DNA of 44,987 nucleotides from Clostridiales bacterium (GCA_017620475.1 JAFZQI010000034.1:1-44987), one strand, 5' to 3'. Positions 34,337 through 44,588 are shown, counted from the first letter of the stretch. Translations and numbers: made by a program. Notes: generated by a model from the letters alone, not told the origin.

Positions 34337-37042
34337 TCAGTTCTCTCCTTTTGCTTTCTCGATGAGTGAATAAAGTATATTCATTGCCTCAAGCGGCGTA
34401 ATCCTGGAAATGTCCATATTGGCCAGTTCAGACCGCAGAGAGGCGGAATCCTGACCGGCTGCGTTATTGGCGGGAGCGAAGATCGGTATCTGACCGGATA
34501 CCGGACCTTCAAAGTGTTCCTCACCGTCTTCAGTATATGTGATCTGCATCTTTTTCTTATCAAGTTCGCTTAAGATCACGTTCGCGCGTTCTACCACTTC
34601 TGAGGGAACTCCGGCCAATCTTGCCACCTCGATACCATAACTGTCGGATGTGCCTCCCGTTGAGATCTTGTGAAGGAAAGAGACTTCCTTATTCTTCTCT
34701 TCCACCTCAACGTGAGCATTATAGACACCTGATAAGGTGTTTTCGAGCTGGTTGAGTTCGTGATAATGTGTGGCAAAAATCGTCCTGGCGAACATGATGG
34801 AACGATTAGCGATAAACTCGATGATCGCCCATGCTATGGAGAGTCCATCGTATGTGCTGGTTCCTCTTCCGACTTCGTCAAGAAGAAGCAGGCTTCTGTA
34901 GGTACCATTACGGAGAATGCCGGAAACTTCGTTCATCTCTACCATAAATGTGGATTGCCCCAACGAGATATCATCTGATGCGCCGATCCTTGTAAAGATC
35001 CGGTCAACGATACCGATATGAGCGAATGATGCAGGTACAAAGCTTCCGATCTGCGCCAATAGCACGATCAGGGCGGTCTGCCGCATGTATGTGGATTTAC
35101 CAGCCATATTCGGTCCGGTCAGGATCATGATACGGTGATCCTGTTCATCCATCGAAATGCCGTTAGGAACAAATTCCCCTTCCTTAAGCATTTTTTCCAC
35201 GACAGGATGTCTTCCGTCTTCGATGACCAAAGCCGTTGTGTCATCCACCTTTGGCCGGCAATAGTTATTCCTTTCAGCAAGTTCTCCAAGCGCCATAACG
35301 AAATCCAGGACCGAAAGCGCGGATGCCACCTGATAGAGCCGATGAACCTGTGATGCGATTCTTTCTCGGATATCACAGAAAAGTTCATATTCCAGCTGAA
35401 TCAGTTTGGCAGTGGAGCCGACGATCGTATCCTCGATCTCTTTCATTTCTGAAGTGATATACCTCTCACCTGTCGTCAGTGTCTGCTTACGGATATACCG
35501 GTCCGGAACCAGCGGGACATTACCTTTGGAGACCTCGATATAATAACCGAAGACTTTGTTATAACTGATCTTGAGATTCTTGATACCGGTAACTTCCCGT
35601 TCTTTTGCTTCCATCTCAAGGATGATCGATTTACCGTCTTTTGAAGCGTGTCTCAGGCGATCTGCCTCCTCGTTGTACCCTTCCTTGATCATGCCGCCTT
35701 CCTTAACCGAAATCGGCGGATCTTCATCCAAAGAAGAATCCAATAGTGTATAGATATCTGACAGATCTTCAAGTGAAGCAACGGTATCCTTCAATATACC
35801 TGCCTGAAAATGCGAAGCACATTCCAAAATATACGGAAGTTTTCCGAGGGTGTTTCGAAGGTTAAGAAGATCTCTGGCGTTTACTGACGACAAGGCGATA
35901 CGTGATGCAAGTCTTTCTATATCATGAACGCCAAGAAGGGCTTCACGAAGCTCCTGACGGTGAATAAAGTCATTCTTCGCCTGTTCAACAGCATCAAGCC
36001 GCGCTTCGATGGAAGATACATCAATGAGAGGTTCTTCAATATATTCTCTCAGACGACGTCCTCCCATCGAGGTCTGTGTCATATCGATAGCCCAAAGCAG
36101 ACTTCCCTTCTTTGACTTTGAGCGGATCGTTGAAGTGATCTCCAGATTGGTACGTGTGGCCACATCCAGTTCCATGGTATCGGAGATCTCATATATCCTG
36201 GCTTCGGAGAAATGCGTAACCTGAGCCTGCTGCGTCTCATCCAGATAGGCAAGGATCGCGTCAATAGCGGAGTAAAGAAGAATGTTTTTCGTTTCTTCCG
36301 CGAAGGACTTCTTAGATCTGGAGCCTTTCTTTTCATTCTCTTTCTTGAACTTGTCGGGTAAAACACGGTCAGACAGTCCGCAGGAAAAATCCGCATTTGG
36401 CCGTAAAGTCACGGATCCGACAAGATTGTCACAGATATAGGAAAACAGCGGATCCTTCTGCAGGTCTTCGTTGAAGATCAGTTCGGATGCACGATATTTC
36501 GATAAAAGGTTTACAAGATGCTGGGCGGTATTTCCGGTGATCAGCTGTGTCGCTTCCATGGTTCCGGTCGTAATATCTGCAGCGGCAAGGCCATATTGCA
36601 TGCCGATCTTATATACGCATACGAGGAAGTTGTTCTTCTTATCATCTAACCCGTTCGTGTCGACGACGGTTCCCGGTGTGAGTACACGTGTGATGGAACG
36701 CTTGACCAGACCTTTTGCTAATGCGGGATCCTCCATTTGTTCGCAAATGGCCACTTTATAGCCCTGCGTTATGAGACGTTGCATGTAGTTTGAGGCAGCA
36801 TGATGCGGAACGCCACACATAGGGGCGCGTTTCTCCAATCCGCAATCACGGGATGTCAGTGTGAGCTCCAAAAGCCGGGAAACAAGAATCGCGTCATCAA
36901 AGAACATCTCGTAGAAGTCACCGAGACGGAACATCAGGATTGCATCTCCGGCAGTTTTTTTCATATCGAAATACTGACGCATCATGGGTGATAGCGTGGA
37001 TACATCGACAGAAGCATAGGTTAAAAGATCATCGTTATTCAT
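34337..37042 (-). CDS. mutS: DNA mismatch repair protein MutS
   Basis: 901 residues, slightly longer than typical. It recognises mismatches through the N-terminal domain; the mismatch-reading Phe-x-Glu is in FRLGDFYEMFFDDA. Next are connector, core (including the clamp region) and the ATPase: Walker A GPNMAGKSTYMRQ, then DRIFTRIGASDDISLGQSTFM, LLLDEVGRGTSTYDGLSIAWA, ATHYHELNQLEN and the C-terminal helix-turn-helix. It overlaps the end of miaB by eight bases, so translation is coupled. A TATCTATATTGAA-type helix-turn at the C-terminus could not be judged. Working partner: MutL, next gene. Confidence 0.97.
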   Translation of the reverse strand: MNNDDLLTYASVDVSTLSPMMRQYFDMKKTAGDAILMFRLGDFYEMFFDDAILVSRLLELTLTSRDCGLEKRAPMCGVPHHAASNYMQRLITQGYKVAICEQMEDPALAKGLVKRSITRVLTPGTVVDTNGLDDKKNNFLVCVYKIGMQYGLAAADITTGTMEATQLITGNTAQHLVNLLSKYRASELIFNEDLQKDPLFSYICDNLVGSVTLRPNADFSCGLSDRVLPDKFKKENEKKGSRSKKSFAEETKNILLYSAIDAILAYLDETQQAQVTHFSEARIYEISDTMELDVATRTNLEITSTIRSKSKKGSLLWAIDMTQTSMGGRRLREYIEEPLIDVSSIEARLDAVEQAKNDFIHRQELREALLGVHDIERLASRIALSSVNARDLLNLRNTLGKLPYILECASHFQAGILKDTVASLEDLSDIYTLLDSSLDEDPPISVKEGGMIKEGYNEEADRLRHASKDGKSIILEMEAKEREVTGIKNLKISYNKVFGYYIEVSKGNVPLVPDRYIRKQTLTTGERYITSEMKEIEDTIVGSTAKLIQLEYELFCDIRERIASQVHRLYQVASALSVLDFVMALGELAERNNYCRPKVDDTTALVIEDGRHPVVEKMLKEGEFVPNGISMDEQDHRIMILTGPNMAGKSTYMRQTALIVLLAQIGSFVPASFAHIGIVDRIFTRIGASDDISLGQSTFMVEMNEVSGILRNGTYRSLLLLDEVGRGTSTYDGLSIAWAIIEFIANRSIMFARTIFATHYHELNQLENTLSGVYNAHVEVEEKNKEVSFLHKISTGGTSDSYGIEVARLAGVPSEVVERANVILSELDKKKMQITYTEDGEEHFEGPVSGQIPIFAPANNAAGQDSASLRSELANMDISRITPLEAMNILYSLIEKAKGEN

Positions 37043-38528
37043 CGATAAAACTCACCAGTTCCCCTTCTACTGAATACGGTTTGGCACGGGTAATATGTAC
37101 CATAGCAAGAAGTCCCTCAAACTTGTCGGCATCGAAGTCCTCTGCGGTCGTATCGATCAGGTTCCCTTGGAATTTTGTTCCGGAGGGAATGCGGAAATTC
37201 ACAAGCCGGTTAGAATTTGTTCTTCCGGTCAAAACGTCCGGTGCCGTGGCACTTCTTCCTTCAATGAGGATTTCCTCGGTTTTGCCGACTACAGACTCGT
37301 TAGACGCAAATGTCAGATCATTCTGAAGTGCCAGAAGCCTTCCGAAACGCTCGGTTACCACATCCTGAGGGATCTGATCCGGATAGGACGCGGCTTTTGT
37401 TCCGGGTCTTCTTGAATATTGGAATGTAAAAGCACTGTCAAACCGGCATTCGGCGACGACATCCAGCGTCGCCTGAAAGTCTTCCTCTGTCTCACCGGGA
37501 AAGCCGACAATGATGTCTGTTGTGAGTGTGGCGTCCGGAAGACACTTGCGGAAAAGCAATGCTGTTTTAAGGTATTGCTCACGATCATAATGGCGGTTCA
37601 TTCTGGACAGGATCTCACTGCTTCCGGACTGCATGGGCAGATGCAGATGCCGTTCGATATTCGGATATTTCTGCATGGTATAGATGACTTCATCCGAAAT
37701 GTCTTTCGGATGAGAGGTCATGAAGCGGATTCGGGAAAAACCGGGTATAGAAGCCGCCTCTTTAAGCAGCTCGGCAAAGGAGATCTCTCCTTCTCTGTCA
37801 TGCCCGTAGGAATTGACATTCTGCCCGAGAAGCATCACTTCTTTATAACCCTGAGAGGCCAGCTCCCGAAGCTGGGCAAGGATCTTCTCAGATGATCGTG
37901 AACGTTCACGTCCTCGTGTATAAGGTACAACACAATAGGTACAGAAATTATTACATCCGTACATGATGGGTACGAGCGCACGGAATTTCCGCTTGTGCTC
38001 AACGGGAATATCCGTGTCGTCTACAAGATAGTCTTCATCAGATACCGAGAATACCCGCTTCTTCTGACTGAGTTTCCGGTCAAGAATGTCCGGAAGAAGA
38101 TGAATATCAGAAGGACCGAAGCAGGCATCTACAAAAGGAAAACTCTTCTTGATCCGCTCGATGTTTTCGGGCTGCTTCATCATACAACCACATACGGCTA
38201 TAAACATATCCCTGTTCTGCTTCTTCTGGGACTTGTACGCGCCGAGATTACCGAATAGACGAACATCCGCATTTTCGCGTATCGTGCAGGTGTTCAATAT
38301 CAGAAAATCAGGAATGGCCTCTTCCGAAGCTTCAATCAATCCGATCGAACGAAGAATACCTTCGATCTTTTCGCTATCGGACTCGTTAAGCTGGCAGCCG
38401 TATGTTTTGACACGGTATGTCAAAGCGTGACCCCGCTCTAACGAGGAAGCGGCAATGCGGTTTTTCAGTGAGGAAAGCACAGAATTATGGCGCAATAACT
38501 CTTCTTGCGATACAATAACAGTTGACAC
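37035..38528 (-). CDS. miaB: tRNA-2-methylthio-N6-dimethylallyladenosine synthase MiaB
   Basis: 497 residues from a GTG start with GAGG eight bases upstream. A radical SAM methylthiotransferase that adds methylthio to i6A37. The N-terminal domain has the three cluster cysteines (KTYGCQLNESD, LNTCTIREN, AVCGCM); the radical SAM CxxxCxxC is CNNFCTYC (with VVPYTRGRERSR); the C-terminal TRAM domain is present (ILIEGRS ... VHITRAKPYSVEGEL). An N-terminal extension of about 40 residues is usual in Clostridia. It is the first gene of miaB-mutS-mutL-miaA-hfq, thus starting with tRNA modification and DNA repair in one cluster. Confidence 0.96.
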   Translation of the reverse strand: MSTVIVSQEELLRHNSVLSSLKNRIAASSLERGHALTYRVKTYGCQLNESDSEKIEGILRSIGLIEASEEAIPDFLILNTCTIRENADVRLFGNLGAYKSQKKQNRDMFIAVCGCMMKQPENIERIKKSFPFVDACFGPSDIHLLPDILDRKLSQKKRVFSVSDEDYLVDDTDIPVEHKRKFRALVPIMYGCNNFCTYCVVPYTRGRERSRSSEKILAQLRELASQGYKEVMLLGQNVNSYGHDREGEISFAELLKEAASIPGFSRIRFMTSHPKDISDEVIYTMQKYPNIERHLHLPMQSGSSEILSRMNRHYDREQYLKTALLFRKCLPDATLTTDIIVGFPGETEEDFQATLDVVAECRFDSAFTFQYSRRPGTKAASYPDQIPQDVVTERFGRLLALQNDLTFASNESVVGKTEEILIEGRSATAPDVLTGRTNSNRLVNFRIPSGTKFQGNLIDTTAEDFDADKFEGLLAMVHITRAKPYSVEGELVSFIDE

Positions 38529-38652
38529 GTAAATGACCTCGATTTCTATTTCGATTTATTTCGTTGTTTTCGCTTCTTTAATGATACATGAACAATGAGA
38601 TTTTGTGAACGAGATCGGGAATATTTTTTCTGTGTGGACGGGAGTAAGATAC

Positions 38653-40074
38653 ATGCATCTGAAAAGTATGTGCAAACGCATTATTTCTCTGTTTATTGCA
38701 GGGGTGGTGATGGTATCTTTATTCTCTTTACCTTCCCTGGCTGATGAAACTGAGACATCTTCTTCTGAAGTGAATTTCGATCTTACCAACCCGGTAGACG
38801 GGCTTTTGGATCCCTCCCCTTCCCAGGCCCCGGTGACGAACTCACGAGCGTATCTGATATATGATACCCTTTCCAATACGATGCTGATCGGTTATGATTA
38901 CGATTCGAAACGCCAGCCTGCGGCGATTACCCAGATCATGACTGTGCTGATCGCGCTTGAGGAACTAGAGCTTTCGGATATGATTACTATCAGTAAAGAG
39001 ATGTATGAGAGTATTCCCGACGATTATGTACGTATCGGATTTACGGAGGGCGAGGTCGTAACCGTAGAACAGTGTATCTATGCCTCTCTTCTGAAATCTG
39101 CAAATGATGCCTGTATAGCACTGGCTATCCATGTCAGTGGAAGCGAGAAGGCATTTGTGGCAAAGATGAACCAGCGAGCGGAAGAACTCGGATGTACCAT
39201 GACGCATTTCACGAATTCATATGGATATGCCGACATGGAGCATCGGACAACATGCCGCGATATGGCCTTGATCCTCGAAGAAGCCCTGCGTCACCCGGAT
39301 TTCAAGACGATCGCCACCTCGGCTTCCTATACGATCGAACCGACGAATAAGTATAACGATAAACGTGTATTGAATAATGCTAACCGGTTCGTATCCACTC
39401 CATCTACGGCTTATGAGTATTACATTGGCGGAAAGACGGGATATTCAGAAGCTGCCGGATATACCATTATCGCCGGTGCAGAGAAAGATGGACGCTGTCT
39501 TATCGGGATCCTTCTTGGTGCAGATGGTGCCGAATCCAGATATGAGACCCTGATTTCCCTCTTTGAGTACTGTTTTACCAATTACACAACGACAATGGTT
39601 GATCGGACTGAGATCGATGGTGCGATTCAAAAAGCGGTCGAGCAGATCGATCAGGCTGTCGAGGGAACGGATCTTCTTGTGCGTTCTACATCGCTTGAAC
39701 TCCTTGACTGTTATTCCATTAAGTCTTCACTGGCCAATGGCGGTTATAGTAATGAAGTGGATCTGTCTTCACTGGTGATCGATCCCAACGAGAATAATCA
39801 GGTCTTCGTCCTTCCTGTCAATCGACGATTTGCCAACAACGAAGCATATGTGATCGGTTATATTACGATCACGGTATCGAGTGAGGATGCCGTCACTGAG
39901 ACCGAGACAGCCAAGGATGAAGGATCTACGAAAACTGGTATTCTGACGATCATACTCACGATCGGTATTGCCACCATTTTGATCGGCGTACTCATTCTGG
40001 CCATCATCCTGTTTGTAAAGATGGTCAAAAAGAGAAGATTCAATAAGAATCATAGAAATCCGACGATACTGTAA
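38653..40074 (+). CDS. D-alanyl-D-alanine carboxypeptidase-like (DacF/PBP5 family), catalytic Ser and Lys missing
   Basis: 473 residues from ATG 38653, eight bases after GGGAG; the frame is open 16 codons earlier, without a good ribosome binding site. A signal peptide precedes SLADET; a C-terminal membrane helix (TIILTIGIATILIGVLIL) is followed by basic residues. The protein fits S11 peptidases: SRAYLIYD, KSANDACIAL (SxN), GGKTGYSEAAGYTI (KTG). The active-site SxxK, however, reads A91-I-T-Q94 (RQPAAITQIMT; codons GCG and CAG), where relatives have S-x-T-K. Both nucleophile and general base are lost, so carboxypeptidase activity is not expected. A binding role at the cell wall is possible. It is divergent from miaB and convergent with tldE (3 bases apart). 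Confidence 0.88.
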   Translation: MHLKSMCKRIISLFIAGVVMVSLFSLPSLADETETSSSEVNFDLTNPVDGLLDPSPSQAPVTNSRAYLIYDTLSNTMLIGYDYDSKRQPAAITQIMTVLIALEELELSDMITISKEMYESIPDDYVRIGFTEGEVVTVEQCIYASLLKSANDACIALAIHVSGSEKAFVAKMNQRAEELGCTMTHFTNSYGYADMEHRTTCRDMALILEEALRHPDFKTIATSASYTIEPTNKYNDKRVLNNANRFVSTPSTAYEYYIGGKTGYSEAAGYTIIAGAEKDGRCLIGILLGADGAESRYETLISLFEYCFTNYTTTMVDRTEIDGAIQKAVEQIDQAVEGTDLLVRSTSLELLDCYSIKSSLANGGYSNEVDLSSLVIDPNENNQVFVLPVNRRFANNEAYVIGYITITVSSEDAVTETETAKDEGSTKTGILTIILTIGIATILIGVLILAIILFVKMVKKRRFNKNHRNPTIL

Positions 40075-40077
40075 AAC

Positions 40078-41436
40078 TTATTCTCCGGCTACCGATACAT
40101 CCGGAATAAGAAGGCTCGGAGACTGAATATGCGTCGCTTCCGGTGAGAAATACTCCACGTCATTTCCTAAAGCATCCACTTTCATAAGAACATCGAAGAA
40201 ATTGTCGGCAATCGTGATCTGGTTTACAGGATCACCGATCATTCCGTCTTTGATTACAAAGCCTTCCGACATCAAGGAAAAGTCACCTGAAATACTGTTG
40301 ATTCCGGCATGCAGACCGTGAAGCGCCGTGATATAGACTCCGTTATCCATCTTCTTGAAAAGATCATCGAGAGAATACTCTCCGTTTTCGATATATAGAT
40401 TCGAAGGAGAGATTCCGATAGCGCCCTTTGCTCCGCCGCGAGAGGCATTGCCCGTAGTCATGACCCCATCGACCAGAGCCGTTTTTCGATTATGAAGCGG
40501 AGATTTGAAAACGCCTTTATCAATGAGAACAGTTCTTTTGGCGCTGACGCCTTCTGCATCGAACGGAAGACAAAGTGGGCTTCCGTCGATCATGCCCTCA
40601 TCGATCAAAGTGATCTTGTCATTGGCGATGACTTCATCCTGCTTTCCGCAAAGACGGGAAAGTCCTTTCTGGATTGCCTCCGCGGAAAAAGAACCGACAA
40701 AGGATGCAAGCAGGCTATGTGCCGCTTTCTTATCTAATACTATGGATGTTTTAACAGAAGGAATAGGCGCAGCGCCAAGTTTGGCAATTACCCGGCTTCC
40801 GACATCTTTCACACAGGAATCAATGTCAAATTCGGAAAGGTGCGTATATGACCAGCCTTTACCATAAGTCTGCACATCGTCTCCCTCTTTGGCCCGGCAT
40901 CCGATATATACATCAAAACTGTTATCTTTGCTCTCGCAGATCATGCCTTTGGAGTTGGCAATATAGACTTCACCGCTGGAATACATGGTATAGCAGTCAT
41001 CTACGGCTTCAATTCTGGAGTCAAAGGCAAGCAGTGCTTTTTCCAAAGAAAGAGCATACTCCGCCATCTGGTCATAAGTGAGTGCTTCCAGATCTTCGCT
41101 GAACCCGTTAAACTCAGGATATTCTTTATCCCCTTCGTAAACGGTGATGCTTTCCTTCACTTCCAATACGCCGCAGTTATCCTTCGCCTGGCTAAGCAGG
41201 AAAGGAATCATATCCTTTTGGATGTCTTCCGTGGAAGCATATCCCATCTGACCGTTAAACAGGCCCCGGAACGAAAGTGCGGTCGTGTCTGAATTCTCGT
41301 ACTGTATGATCTTTCCTTCTCTTGCGGAAATAGACATAGAGGCATCAGAGTCATAGTAGACTTCGGATTCAATAAACCCGGCTTTCTCCGCTTCCTTTAA
41401 TAACAACTCGATGTATTCCCGAATCTGTTTGTCCAT
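40078..41436 (-). CDS. pmbA: TldE/PmbA family protein
   Basis: 452 residues. It pairs with TldD to form a heteromeric metalloprotease that degrades unfolded or unstructured peptides and, in Escherichia coli, matures microcin B17 and degrades the antitoxin CcdA. The TldE/PmbA partner lacks the metal motif; consistent with this I see no HExxxH. Matching blocks: EVYYDSDASMSISAREGKIIQYENSDTT, GYASTEDI, FDAEGVSAKRTVLIDKGVFKSPLHNRKTAL and SGDFSLMSEGFVIKDGMI. AAGGAGAGAAC precedes the ATG, and the tldD stop is 12 bases upstream. Confidence 0.93.
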   Translation of the reverse strand: MDKQIREYIELLLKEAEKAGFIESEVYYDSDASMSISAREGKIIQYENSDTTALSFRGLFNGQMGYASTEDIQKDMIPFLLSQAKDNCGVLEVKESITVYEGDKEYPEFNGFSEDLEALTYDQMAEYALSLEKALLAFDSRIEAVDDCYTMYSSGEVYIANSKGMICESKDNSFDVYIGCRAKEGDDVQTYGKGWSYTHLSEFDIDSCVKDVGSRVIAKLGAAPIPSVKTSIVLDKKAAHSLLASFVGSFSAEAIQKGLSRLCGKQDEVIANDKITLIDEGMIDGSPLCLPFDAEGVSAKRTVLIDKGVFKSPLHNRKTALVDGVMTTGNASRGGAKGAIGISPSNLYIENGEYSLDDLFKKMDNGVYITALHGLHAGINSISGDFSLMSEGFVIKDGMIGDPVNQITIADNFFDVLMKVDALGNDVEYFSPEATHIQSPSLLIPDVSVAGE

Positions 41437-41448
41437 GTTCTCTCCTTA

Positions 41449-42834
41449 TCAGGCCTGTCCGCCTACGGTAATCTCGGAAACCCGGATAGTAGGCTGACCT
41501 ACATCCACCGGTATATTTCCGCTTACGGAACCGCATATGCCTTGAGCAAGCTTCAGGTCATCTCCAACGCGGTCAATATTCATAAGTACTTCATTTCCTT
41601 TTCCGATCAGTGTGGCGCCTTTGACCGGTTCACAGATCATGCCGTTACGGATCATATAGGCTTCGTTGACGGCGAAATTGAATTCTCCGGTAGACGTGTC
41701 GACAGAACCGCCTCCCATATTAGCGGCGTAGATTCCGTATTCGGTATCGGCGATGATATCTTCTTTTTTACTTGAACCTGCTGCGATAAATGTGTTTGAC
41801 ATACGGGACGTCGGAGCAAAGGAATAGTTTTGCCGGCGCGCACATCCTGTGGATGACTGCCCCATTCTTCGGCTTCCGATCTTATCGATCAGGTAACTGT
41901 TTAGTATACCGTCCTTGATAAGAAGGTTGGTCGTAGACGCGGTTCCTTCGTCATCGATCTCGTAACTTCCCCACTCTTTTGCTATCTTCGCGTCATCATA
42001 TGCTGTGACGATGGGGCTGGCGATCTGTTTGCCCTGCATATCCGTGAAGTATGAGGATTTAATGCCGACAGCCGTGGCTTCAAGTGCGTGTCCACACGCT
42101 TCGTGGAAGATGACTCCGCCAAATCCGTTCCCGATGACTACGGGCATTTTTCCGGAGGGACAGGGTTTCGCATCGATCATCGTGGTTGCGATCCTGGCCG
42201 CCTCGGTTGCCAGAGCATCAATATCATAGTTTTCGAAAAACTCATATCCCTCACCGCTTCCGGGGCCGAAATACCCGTACTGCTTGTCTTCGTTGGAACT
42301 GGAGATGGCCTGGATCATGATGCGGGTACGGCAGCGATGGTCTTTCACATATAAACCGTCAGAATTGGCGATCCAGACGTCCTTCTCCACATCCGCCGTA
42401 GAAGCGGATGTCTGCGTAATCAGTGCTGAATACGCCTTAGCCGTTTCACTTGCTGCGCGGAGTTTACGTACTCTTTCGGATTTGGATACTGCAGTTGGCG
42501 CAATCTCGTACTTTTGAGAAAAATACTCCATTTGCGGTTCAAGATAGACAGTCTTTCCATCCGGAGTGCCGGCCAGAGACGCGGAAGCATTCTGTGCCAT
42601 GCGTATAAGCTTTTCCTCGTGATAAAGATCGTTGGAGAAAACGTAGACACATTTATCTCCTTCCAATATTCTGATCCCGATACCGCAGTCAAGGCTTGAC
42701 CCGGTCCCCTCTACTACCCCATTTAAAAGGGATACGGAGGATTGTTTACTGCGCTCGATATACACCTCGGAAAAATCACCGCCGTGCGAAAGAGCCGCCG
42801 TCAGGATCCTTTCGATACTTTCTTTAGATAGCAT
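41449..42834 (-). CDS. tldD: Metalloprotease TldD
   Basis: 462 residues from ATG 42834, with AGGAGG about ten bases upstream; the frame is open 31 codons before it, in the end of the acyl-CoA ligase gene region. The active-site motif HEACGHALE (HExxxH) is visible in GVIFHEACGHALEATAVG. Other blocks: EVYIERSKQSSVSLLNGVVEG, AARIATTMIDAKPCPSGKMPVVIGNGFGG and GQSSTGCARRQNYSFAPTSRMSNTF. It acts with TldE, next in the operon. The order acyl-CoA ligase-tldD-tldE with 22- and 12-base gaps suggests one transcript. Confidence 0.95.
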   Translation of the reverse strand: MLSKESIERILTAALSHGGDFSEVYIERSKQSSVSLLNGVVEGTGSSLDCGIGIRILEGDKCVYVFSNDLYHEEKLIRMAQNASASLAGTPDGKTVYLEPQMEYFSQKYEIAPTAVSKSERVRKLRAASETAKAYSALITQTSASTADVEKDVWIANSDGLYVKDHRCRTRIMIQAISSSNEDKQYGYFGPGSGEGYEFFENYDIDALATEAARIATTMIDAKPCPSGKMPVVIGNGFGGVIFHEACGHALEATAVGIKSSYFTDMQGKQIASPIVTAYDDAKIAKEWGSYEIDDEGTASTTNLLIKDGILNSYLIDKIGSRRMGQSSTGCARRQNYSFAPTSRMSNTFIAAGSSKKEDIIADTEYGIYAANMGGGSVDTSTGEFNFAVNEAYMIRNGMICEPVKGATLIGKGNEVLMNIDRVGDDLKLAQGICGSVSGNIPVDVGQPTIRVSEITVGGQA

Positions 42835-42856
42835 TATACGGATGCCTCCTAATGAA

Positions 42857-44560
42857 TTAGTTCTTATACTTTCTTCTGATCTTCTTGCTGGTGGTCTTAT
42901 CAAACTCGGTATCGCGAAGAATAACACGCTTGACGTGCTTGTAGTTTACGAGGTTCTTATTGACCTTGGCCACCTCGTCTTCCATAAGCTGCTGAATGGC
43001 GTCGTCATCCGGATTCTCGCCGAGGAGTTTTTTGACTTCTTCCATACACGGGAAGATTGTAACCGTGATGATGACATCGTCGTTCTCATCTTCACCGGAA
43101 ACCAGACACTCTTCTACATAGTCGGACATGCACAGCATCGTCTCGATTTCTTCAGGGAAAACGTTCTTGCCGTTCTTGGCGATAATAACGTTCTTTTTAC
43201 GGCCGGTAATGATGCAGAATCCGTCCTTATCGATATATCCGAGGTCACCGGTATGGTAATAGCCGTTCTCATCGATCGCTTCTTTGGTTGCTTCTTCGTT
43301 CTTATAGTAGCCCATCATGACATTATCGCCCTTAGCGATAAATTCGCCGATGCCGTTCTCGTCCTTATCGATGACCTTTACATCGACATCCGGAAGCGGA
43401 AGACCGGCTGCACGGTTATTAAAATCACAGTCACGGTTCAAAGCAAGGATCGGAGCACACTCGGTAAGACCATACCCCTGGATGCATGCAAAGCCCATAT
43501 CCTGCATGTCCTGGAGGATCTGCGGATCGATGCCTGCACCGCCGCTGATGATCAGACGCAGGTTGCCACCGAATGTTTCGTGAACCTGTTTGAAGATCTT
43601 TTTTCTCTTATCGATGCCGAAGAACAGAAGGAATTTGCACAATTTACGGCCAAACTCAAACTTTCTGGCCATCTTCTTCGTCGCTTTTGCCTTCGACATG
43701 ATGCTCTTATGGAACTTTTCGAGCATAAGCGGTACGACCAGGATGATCGTCACGTGAGACTGCTGCATGTTCGGAACGATGTATCGGAGACCCTCGCAGA
43801 TCGCAATATGGGAACCGCGGTATACCTGACAAAGGAAACCGCAGGTGCACTCATAAGTGTGATGCAGCGGCAATACTGACAGGAACATATCGTTCTGATC
43901 GATGTAAGTCATCGAGCACATACCTTCGAGGTTCTTGCAGATATTCTTTTGACTGAGTATAACGGCCTTCGACTGTGCCGTCGTTCCGCTTGTGAAAAGA
44001 AGCACGGTCATCGCTTCCCTATCCAGAGGCGCATCGAGGAAAAGACGGTCGCCTTCATCAAGGAGTTTCTGGCCGTTATTCAGTACATCGTAGAAATATA
44101 CAACGCCCTCACGGTCTGTCTTATCCATACAAATATAATTTGTCACGCCCGGGATCTGGTCGCGGATCTCGTCAAGTACTTTCTGCTTCGAAGATGAATA
44201 GATCACACAGTTTACTTCGGCACGGTTGAGGCAGGAAGCGACTTCTTCCGGCGGGAGTTCTTTATCCAAAGGAACGACAATGCCGGTTCCGTTTGTAACA
44301 GACAGATAGGATACATACCACTCATAACGTGTCTCGGCCAGGATCGCAATACGTGAGCCGAGTCCGCAAAGGTGGGAAAGACCGGTTCCCATAGCCTGAA
44401 CTGCTTTGTTATATTCGTTAAATGTATAGTACTCGTACTCTCCGCCTTTCATTTTTTTATAATAGAAAAGCGGAAGATCCCCGTACAACTCAACACTTTG
44501 CTTAAGCATGTCCCGAAGATCTTCAATGTGTCGTACTTCGTATAGTGGAATGTTCTTCAT
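42857..44560 (-). CDS. AMP-dependent acyl-CoA synthetase/ligase (long-chain type)
   Basis: 567 residues. Activates a fatty acid to an acyl-AMP and then acyl-CoA. ANL superfamily motifs: LLFTSGTTAQSKAVILSQKN (a variant of TSGTTGxPKG with Lys kept), GYGLTECAPILALN, YHTGDLGYIDKDGFCIITGRKKNVIIAKNGKNVFPEEIE. The C-terminus (VKRVILRDTEFDKTTSKKIRRKYKN) has the catalytic-lysine region. The start is well supported by GAGG about nine bases upstream. The promoter (44621-44649) is followed by a nearly perfect 21-bp palindrome, suggesting repression by a fatty-acid or similar ligand-responsive protein. Specificity cannot be read from sequence. Confidence 0.92.
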   Translation of the reverse strand: MKNIPLYEVRHIEDLRDMLKQSVELYGDLPLFYYKKMKGGEYEYYTFNEYNKAVQAMGTGLSHLCGLGSRIAILAETRYEWYVSYLSVTNGTGIVVPLDKELPPEEVASCLNRAEVNCVIYSSSKQKVLDEIRDQIPGVTNYICMDKTDREGVVYFYDVLNNGQKLLDEGDRLFLDAPLDREAMTVLLFTSGTTAQSKAVILSQKNICKNLEGMCSMTYIDQNDMFLSVLPLHHTYECTCGFLCQVYRGSHIAICEGLRYIVPNMQQSHVTIILVVPLMLEKFHKSIMSKAKATKKMARKFEFGRKLCKFLLFFGIDKRKKIFKQVHETFGGNLRLIISGGAGIDPQILQDMQDMGFACIQGYGLTECAPILALNRDCDFNNRAAGLPLPDVDVKVIDKDENGIGEFIAKGDNVMMGYYKNEEATKEAIDENGYYHTGDLGYIDKDGFCIITGRKKNVIIAKNGKNVFPEEIETMLCMSDYVEECLVSGEDENDDVIITVTIFPCMEEVKKLLGENPDDDAIQQLMEDEVAKVNKNLVNYKHVKRVILRDTEFDKTTSKKIRRKYKN

Positions 44561-44588
44561 ATCCGGTTATCCTCGTGTTTCGTAAAAT

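Noticed and set aside
41031..41054. GTGCTTTT sequences inside coding regions (18988, 23580, 29056, 41034 areas)
   Set aside because: They are within genes or lack the RRAAG side of the motif, so they are treated as chance matches to the intergenic motif.
42842..43879. 345-codon plus-strand frame opposite the acyl-CoA ligase
   Set aside because: The ligase is complete on the minus strand with conserved motifs. The antisense frame is a shadow.
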